NCBI RefSeq assembly: GCF_027595985.1
Contig: NC_073305.1
Span: 151,034,423 to 151,098,422, forward strand
Direction: 5' to 3'
From: Sorex araneus
Taxonomy: Eukaryota > Chordata > Mammalia > Eulipotyphla > Soricidae
DNA: 64,000 nucleotides
In this document: in pieces, positions 57,962-64,000 of the stretch
How positions within the stretch are numbered: position 1 is the first letter of the stretch
Layout: each line of letters opens with the position of its first letter
Position numbers and translations under genes: made by a program
The notes under the pieces: model-generated
Told to the model about the DNA's origin: nothing
The model's database searches: none
Seen by the model: only the letters and a program-made list of their open reading frames with translations

Positions 57962-59104
57962 TGAATGTCTCTTTATCTTGTCTTAAAAACACTCACTTGG
58001 CCACACATCCCTCTTGAGCCTACATTCCCCTTTAAGCAAATTCTCAAAAGGACAGTTTATACTCACTGTCTCACTCCTTTCCTCCCACCATCCTTATTTA
58101 GGAAACAAACTATCTCCTACATGACTCAACTGTTATAAGTCTGATGGCTATCTATACTTTGCTTTTTGAAGCAACCTTCTTTTGCTCTGGAGACTCCTGA
58201 TTTTCTTCCCTCACTATTCTTCCCCTGTCTTCTCCAGCTAATGAAACTCCATCCTTCAACTTGCTAGCTCAATTCTTGGATGCCTCACTACAAATCCTAA
58301 GGACTGTACTCAAAGGATCCAGAATCTGACTACTTCTTGCTTTGCCTACTATCATCCAAACAACTGTTTCCCACTTAGATACTACAATAGTTGCCACATC
58401 TTTTCCTTCCTTCCAACCTAAGTAGTTCTTTTAAGATACAAGTCAAACCATTAGTTCTGTGCTCCACATCCTCCAACAAATCCTCACCTCACTCAGAGAA
58501 AAAACTACTGTCCTACGCTGACCTCATTCCACTTTTCCAGGTACATCTCCCACATTCTCTCATTTACTCCTTTAGGTCCATGTTGTTTCTCAAAACAAAT
58601 GATTCAAGATACTTTTTAAGACAGAAAAATACCTCTAAGCTGTGACTGATTCAGAGAAATTCTTAGTATTATCAAATTAAAATTTATAAATATTCAAAAT
58701 TCTCATGATGAGTCTGTATTTTTATCTCAAATTGCTTTTTCTTTCTTGATGGATTATTGAGGCAAGAGACTAGTTCTTACATTAGTCACATTATTTAATT
58801 TTTTAATTTTTAAAATACATATTGTATACCACAGTGAAATGAACAGTGACTCTATTTACCTATTTTTATACAGTGCATTATGATCACTCCCAAGTCTAGT
58901 CTCCATTCATTCCTAGTTACCCAGAAGATGCAGGGATCCTTTATCTCAACTTAGATATGGGCAACTCACTAACTGGACTGAGATTTACTGATTCTTCTAG
59001 CTCCCACATTTTTTTTGATCCTGCTAGTATTCTCATGTTTCATTTTCTATTTTCACTGTGAATGTATCAAAACAGAAAAGTGTCAAAATGAAATTTATAT
59101 TTTA

Positions 59105-59299
59105 ACCCTGCCATAGTGGCAGTGGGGGGTGGGGGGAGACGGGACTGGGGAGGGTGGGAGGGATGCTAGGTTTACTGGTGGTGAAGAATGGGCACTGGTG
59201 AAGGGATGGGTTCTCGAACTTTGTATGGGGGAAACATGAGCACAAAAATGTATAAATCTGTAACTGTACCCTCACGGTGATTCACTAATTAAAAAAAAA
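59105..59299 (+). mobile_element. L1 3' end, 5'-truncated, with 15-bp TSD
   Basis: Plus-strand L1 3' UTR (ccatagtggcagtggggggt, atgggcactggtgaagggat, gattcactaattaaaaaaaa). TSD gaaatttatatttta lies at 59,090-59,104 and 59,300-59,314. Confidence 0.93.
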
Positions 59300-59942
59300 G
59301 AAATTTATATTTTAGTTACAATAGTGGACATGCTAGTTTTTAAACATCATTGCTTATAGCAAAGAGCCTGGAAAGAAACCTTTGCTGCAAAGGGCCAGGA
59401 TTTAACTTATGCATTGTGGGCTATATGGCTCTTGAAATTACTCCATTCTGGTGAGTAGCAGCCTGGTAACATACGAGTGGGAGTATGGTTGCTTCAGTGA
59501 ATCTTTGTTCACACAACAGGGAGCGGTTGATTTGGTCCACAGCTGGACGGCCCCTGGTTTCTTACAGTGTTCTATATAATTGAAGTGAAAAATTATTCAG
59601 TACTTATTTCCATTACTGGCCGTAGTTTTCGTGTTTATTATCTGGTGGAGAGGCAGATGGGGGTTTGGGAACAGACTTGTTAGGAGCATCACAAAGAAGA
59701 ATGCAAATCCGAATGTGACAGGATGCAGCAAACTCAAGTTCAAAGGCAAACTGAGCACTCATAGGGAATATTTACTTTTGGCAAGGGATATTAGAAAAGA
59801 CATCTAAGGACCTTCACAATGGAGGAATAACCTTGAGATAATGGGACATTTATAAGATATCTACTCAAAAGCCTCAGAATTTTGGTTTTTTAAGAAGAGG
59901 AAAGTCAAAAAGTTGTGCTTATTTGTATGTCTTTTAAAGATG

Positions 59943-60068
59943 GGACAATAGTTCTGTCTACAAGAAAAGGAGCTTATTGACACAGATGGGATGAACCAAA
60001 ACACAGGACAATAGCTCTGTCTACAAAAAAGGGAGCTTATTGACACAGATGGGATGTACCAGCCAGCC
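59943..60068. repeat. 63-bp tandem duplication
   Basis: Two adjacent copies starting ggacaatag at 59,943 and 60,006, both containing agcttattgacacagatggg, with few differences. Confidence 0.9.
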
Positions 60069-60344
60069 TGATGAGATCAAGGTATAAGTTAGATTAGTTC
60101 ACTCAATCTACAAAGAACTCATCTATATAATGGGACTGGAAGAGAGAGGGAAAATAAAATTCAGAATCAACCTGATTATTATCTAAATCCTGTAGACTAT
60201 GGCTTTCTATATTTCTTTTAGGTCACTCTTGAGACATTCCAGAAAGGTCATCTCTAGCAGGACTGTCCTGGGAGATAGTGGTCGAGTTCACCTGAAGAAT
60301 GCCCAAGGACAAGAGAGTGAGTTTTAGTCCTACTTTCTTGGTTG

Positions 60345-60455
60345 TTATTTTGGTCCACACCCAACAGTGCCCAGGACTTATTCCTGGCTCTGCACTCAAG
60401 GAGCACTTCTGAATGATAAAAGAAACAACATGAACACCAGCTGTTATCAGTAGAG
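60345..60455 (-). repeat. Partial SINE
   Basis: Minus-strand 3' half: ttttggtccacacccaacag, then cttattcctggctctgcac, then aaggagcacttctga. The head is lost. Confidence 0.55.
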
Positions 60456-61203
60456 CCACGTGTCTCCTCTCTCTGAAACAGATGAAGATAGAGCTTATTT
60501 CCAGAATCCTAAATACTTAATATGAATTATGTCTAGATTATATTTTCCTTTACCCACCCCATTACAAACTGCCACACTATACCCCTCAAATTACCCTATC
60601 AACTAGATTGTATAATCATTGTATAATGATTCCCATTTTAAAGATAAGGACACTGAGGCCTACAGATGTTAAATGCAGGTTACCTGGACTGTGTGCAGCA
60701 AAATCAAGATTCAAATCAAATAACCTGACTCCAGGACAGTGCTTATAAAGCACTATAATAGTGATTTCAACTATTTGGGATTTTCTTCACGTCCCTATTT
60801 CTTCCTCCAACTTATTTATCTGTGCATCTAAAAAGCAATTGCAGGTTAGAAAGCATTTTCACATACCATACGTCTCCTGCATCTCAACTCTAACCAACGA
60901 CTTAAGTAGGGTAGCTATTCAGAAGGGGTTCTGAAGTCAGAGTCTGAGATTTTAGAGGGGGCTCCAGAAGCACCAAGTAGCAGTAGGTGGGAGAGGTAGG
61001 CTGTAAGCCCAGTGCTCACGAGCCGGGGCCTCGCGCTCCTGTACACACTATCCCCCACCAGGCACCCACACTCATTTCCAGATGCTCCCTACCAAAGGGC
61101 CAGAAAAGGGTAGCAGCAGTGAGGGTTGCAAACAGAGCTAGCGGCTGTACTGGGCTCAGGCCAGACCAGAGTCAAGACTCGCTGAGGACCACACTGAATA
61201 TAC

Positions 61204-61342
61204 CTGCTGTGGAATCATAGAAGTCCTGCAGCCTCCCGGGCTTGTTCTCCTGGGCTTCGTATTCGTGTGCTTGGAGGATCATCTCGCACTGGTCCAGCTG
61301 CTTCACAAACTTGGCTTCCGCACTGGATTGGGTCTCGTACTC
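61204..61342 (-). CDS. HDDC2: HDDC2 penultimate exon
   Basis: On the minus strand the acceptor tttgcttag precedes 61,342 and the donor gtatat follows 61,204. The exon is 139 nt: 46 codons plus one G. It begins EYETQSSAEAKFVKQLDQCE, continues MILQAHEYEAQENK and ends PGRLQDFYDSTA; the split codon becomes Gly with the last exon. The Asp in KQLDQCEMILQA probably corresponds to the final metal ligand of the HD fold (inferred from YfbR-type enzymes). Few changes from the human form are evident (HEYEAQENKP for SEYEDLEHKP). Intact. Confidence 0.96.
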
Positions 61343-61654
61343 CTAAGCAAAGAGACCAGGAAACTGACCGGATTAGGACTGCCATAGAGAATGCTCCAGG
61401 AAAATTCCGATTTGGGTACCTGAAATTCAAACCACAGCGGAAGGCACATTCTGTGTTGGCCACATCTCTCCACGGCATACTAACCCTCTGCAGAATTTCA
61501 TCTGCAAACTCACAGCTCCGCACTGGCACTGCATGGAAGAGGCAGCACCCCCAACTTGGCTGTCGGCAGGGACACTTCCAAGCTCTTTTCTTCCTTAATG
61601 TCTTGTCTTCATTTCTAATGTTAGTCCTTCATCCACCTGAGGGAGCAGTTTACC

Positions 61655-61815
61655 TTTGTTTGTTTGTTTCTTTGTTTTTGGAACCACCCATTGGTGCTTA
61701 GGACTTACTGCTGGCTCTGCAGCGGGAATCACTCCTACCACACATCATGCCAGGATCCAACCTGGGCTGGCCACATGCAGAGCAAGCACTTTACCTCCTC
61801 TGCTATGACTCTGAA
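61655..61815 (-). repeat. Diverged A-tailed SINE
   Basis: (tttg)n at left, gcttaggacttactgctggc, ccaggatccaacctggg, catgcagagcaagcac. Confidence 0.65.
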
Positions 61816-61835
61816 TCTGTGGCTTCCCCCTTTTC

Positions 61836-62013
61836 TGTTTGTTTGCTTGGGGGCCACACCCAGCTGTGCTCAGGGCTTACTCCTGGCTCTGTGCCTGAGA
61901 TCACTCCTGGTGGAGCTTAGAGGACCATAAGGGCTGCTTGGGATAGAACTGGCTGGCTGTGTGCCAACCAGTTAGTGCCAGTGCCTCACCCACTCTACTA
62001 TCTCTCCAGCTCC
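61836..62013 (-). repeat. A-tailed SINE
   Basis: gcttgggggccacacccagc, gggcttactcctggctctgt, gatcactcctggtggagc, ctatctctccagctcc. It is adjacent to the preceding SINE in the same orientation. Confidence 0.75.
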
Positions 62014-62023
62014 CTGTGGTTTA

Positions 62024-62331
62024 AACATTTTTATTTTATTTTATTTTTATAAAGTTGTTCACAATATTTGATTAAGTTGAATATTCGAACATCAATCCCA
62101 CCACCATTACACCTTCCCACCACCATATTTCCATCCCGAACCCCAAACCCTGACTCCCAAGCAGAACTGAAGTAATTTATTTTGTATTGCTTGTTATGAA
62201 TAATCCACTAAAAATGAGACAAAAAAAGGTTTCTTGTAGGAAAGTGTGTGAAGATTGTTGTATTTCACCCAGGAGTCATTAAGCTCTTTTATGAGATTAG
62301 TAACATGTTGTTAAAGGTTCAGCCTTATGTG

Positions 62332-62371
<40 letters not shown>

Positions 62372-62575
62372 TATATACACACTCATATGTATATATGTAT
62401 ACATGTATTTCCGCCTAAGATTGGTTGCCTTCCCAATCAAATGTGGTGTGCTACTTTGGTATATTGGTGGTGTAAAGTATGAGTGAGGACCGTCCGAGCA
62501 TGTGGAGAGCGGCTGTGACCATGGTGGCATTTGAGTTCTGGAGGGTTTTGGCTGCCGGGACTGACTCCGTTGCGT
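62024..62575 (-). mobile_element. Unnamed retroelement family 2, copy 2, with 9-bp TSD
   Basis: Aligns with 2,955-3,595. Flanked by tgtggttta at 62,015-62,023 and 62,576-62,584. On the minus strand: G/C-rich 5' part, internal AT microsatellite, a caccaccattacacc complement and an A-rich 3' end. About 552 bases, no coding frame. Confidence 0.65.
62335..62400. repeat. (TA)n microsatellite inside family 2
   Basis: Expanded AT run at the same relative position as catatatatgtatatatc in the other family copy (about 3,270-3,290), so it arose from a run already present in the element. Confidence 0.9.
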
Positions 62576-63609
62576 TGTGGTTTACTTTTTAAACTCAAGC
62601 TAATATTCTACCTTATGCTTCTAAAATTATTTTCAGCTTCATTTAATGTCCAGCTTTTTCCATTCAGTGAATTTCTAACTTTCACATTTAGTTTTCATCA
62701 CCACTTACCCTGGGACTCTGCTGTTACCTTCCAAATAAGGATGATTTCCTCAAGCCCTTCTGGGTTAAGACCTGGGGAGAGAGTTAGGACCTGGGAATTT
62801 CCATGCATGCGGTGTGTGCAAGTGCTGGGGCAGGGAGTCAGTGAAGACCAGGGAAGGGAAGCAGCTTCGATCCTTTTCCTCTTCCCACTGGACCCTCCCT
62901 GTGTGCAAACCCGAACAAGAAGCTCCAGGAGGTCGGCTTCTTAGAGTCTGAACCTGCCACACAACCACAAGCTTCAATTAAGGCTATGGAGAAGCATTCT
63001 TCTATTAAGACCACAGTGTTCCCAGCAAAGTTCTCATTTGGAATTCTATCCCAGATGTGTTCGGATAATGAACCTGTCATGCTTTCCGGCAAGGTGACGT
63101 GATATGAATCACAGAAGGTTGCCTGTTTTTTTGAGACGCCTTATTCTCCATGAGGTAGTTACTTGGATTTGACAGAGATGAAAATCATACAGGGAAAACA
63201 CTCCAATATAAAGCCAATCACATCTTATTTCAGTGGCGCTGAAAATAACAGGATTTTGTTTAGAGATTTATCCACACTTATATTTATATATTTACTTTTT
63301 AAAAAATCCAAGTCATTTACTTAACAAAAAAAGAAACCAGATACTGTGAACCAGCGTACAGATATGCTACAATCTTTTAGTGCAAAGAAGAGAAGAGGAG
63401 GAAGAAGAAAAGAAGAGGAAAGGAAGATTAAGTTTCCTCCCCTTCCCTTGGGGGAAAGGTTGGTTTCAACAAAGTGTGGAGAGAGAAGAGTTTATCTCTG
63501 GCTTCTGCTACTCTCCTCCCAGGGAATCAGGATCATGTAGCTTTAAATCACCCCCCTCTGGCACCCACCCCCAATGCAGTACCTGCACATCCAAGAATAT
63601 GGAAACTTT

Positions 63610-63985
63610 TGTTGTGGTTTTGCTTTTGGGGCCACACCCAAATGTCCAGGGTAATGCTCAGGGCTTATTCTTTTTTTTTTTTTTTTTGCTTTTTGGGTCA
63701 CACCCAGCGATGCACAGGTGTTACTCCTGGCTCTGCACTCAGGAATTACCCTTGGCAGTGCTCAGGGGACCATAAGGGATGCTGGGATTCGAACCCGGGT
63801 TGGCTGCGTGCAAGGCAAATGCCCTACCTGCTGTGCTATCCCTCCAGCCCCATCAGGGCTTATTCTTGACTCAGCTCAGGAATCACTCTGGGCAGGGCTT
63901 TGGGGAAATGCAGGGAGAACCCAGGCTGTGCCAGGCAAACACCCCTACCCCTATCAGCTGCTGTATTGTCTCTCTGGCCCCAGGA
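63610..63985 (-). repeat. Older SINE split by a younger SINE
   Basis: Host SINE text before 63,671 (ttttgcttttggggccacac) and after 63,853 (gactcagctcaggaatcact to ctctctggcccc). Confidence 0.75.
63672..63852 (-). repeat. Young A-tailed SINE with perfect 14-bp TSD
   Basis: T run, then gctttttgggtcacacccag, gattcgaacccgggttggc, and ctatccctccagcccc. TSD tcagggcttattct lies at 63,658-63,671 and 63,853-63,866, within an older SINE. Confidence 0.93.
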
Positions 63986-64000
63986 AATCTTTTTAAAAGG

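Larger units (their letters stand above)
56068..61203 (-). other. HDDC2: HDDC2 last intron (5.1 kb)
   Basis: Contains a 5'-truncated L1 (57,150), an L1 3' end (59,105), a 63-bp tandem duplication (59,943) and a SINE piece (60,345). I recognise nothing in 56,080-57,130, 57,980-59,085, 59,320-59,940 or 60,460-61,200. Confidence 0.8.
55775..64000 (-). other. HDDC2: HDDC2 gene, 3' portion
   Basis: Minus-strand gene running from the right edge leftwards. Two coding exons at 61,204-61,342 and 55,970-56,067 join in frame and give the last 77 residues of the HD-domain protein HDDC2. Earlier exons, including those with the HD metal-binding histidines, lie beyond 64,000. HDDC2 belongs to the YfbR-like 5'-deoxynucleotidases that remove phosphate from deoxynucleoside monophosphates; that is family knowledge. 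It faces TPD52L1 tail to tail, which is also how I recall the human locus. Confidence 0.93.
61343..64000 (-). other. HDDC2: HDDC2 upstream intron, partial
   Basis: I searched the minus strand for the preceding exon (expected to end ...LYELWE) and did not find it, so it is beyond the window. SINEs and one family-2 element are listed. Nothing recognisable in 62,585-63,605 beyond a purine-rich GA stretch at 63,385-63,430. Confidence 0.75.

Noticed and set aside
62333..62530. Frame ending in alternating Tyr-Ile and Tyr-Met residues.
   Set aside because: Translation of an AT microsatellite inside a repeat.
62838..63092. 84-codon minus-strand frame tested as an upstream HDDC2 exon.
   Set aside because: It lacks the expected HDDC2 sequence before EYETQSS and has no matching splice sites in phase.
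1..64000. CRISPR arrays, prokaryotic operons, defence systems or integrated viruses.
   Set aside because: No regularly spaced repeats, no ribosome-binding-site-led operons, and no retroviral LTR or gag/pol/env blocks were seen. All reverse-transcriptase text is L1.

Overview
This is a window of mammalian nuclear DNA: long introns, short exons with canonical GT-AG borders, and dense tRNA-derived SINEs and L1 retrotransposons. The commonest SINE (head ggggctggagcgatagcac, box B ggttcgattcc) is the type I associate with shrews (Sorex), so the source is probably a soricid shrew. That species call is an inference from repeat type; the mammalian origin is certain.

Genes. The plus strand from the left edge to about 51,350 is TPD52L1 (tumor protein D52-like 1, D53). 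Exon 1 lies to the left of the window. Six coding exons were read base by base with phases that join perfectly: 5983-6098, 25552-25700, 38204-38305, 42130-42168, 45722-45782 and 50785-50910 (stop TAG). A seventh, 48-nt, phase-compatible candidate cassette exon lies at 44020-44067. The minus strand from about 55,775 to the right edge is the 3' part of HDDC2 (HD-domain 5'-deoxynucleotidase): last exon 55970-56067 and penultimate exon 61204-61342. The two genes meet tail to tail across about 4.4 kb.

Repeats. About 50 SINE copies fall into two groups: A-tailed copies ending in gtgtgacccaaaaagcaaaa, and copies with a different body ending in gatgacagtga(ta)cagt. TPD52L1 intron 2 holds a nested stack. 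An old minus-strand L1 (14,240-14,668 and 23,281-25,420) was split by a nearly full-length L1 (about 14,669-23,262). The ORF1 of that L1 was then hit twice by 1.3-1.4 kb composite elements (19,328-20,636 and 20,871-22,311) with a GC-rich head, 150-190 bp internal repeats and an L1-like 3' end. TPD52L1 intron 3 carries an unusual L1 (35,388-36,882) with promoter monomers and an open ORF1 but no 3' end, flanked by perfect target-site duplications (TSDs). A second unnamed element family has copies at about 2,955-3,595 and 62,024-62,575.

Apart from the exons and ORF1 of the young L1, the longer open frames are chance frames in repeats or broken L1 ORF2. I see no rRNA, functional tRNA, CRISPR array or prokaryotic feature. 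The most interesting material is the mobile-element biology and the candidate cassette exon.
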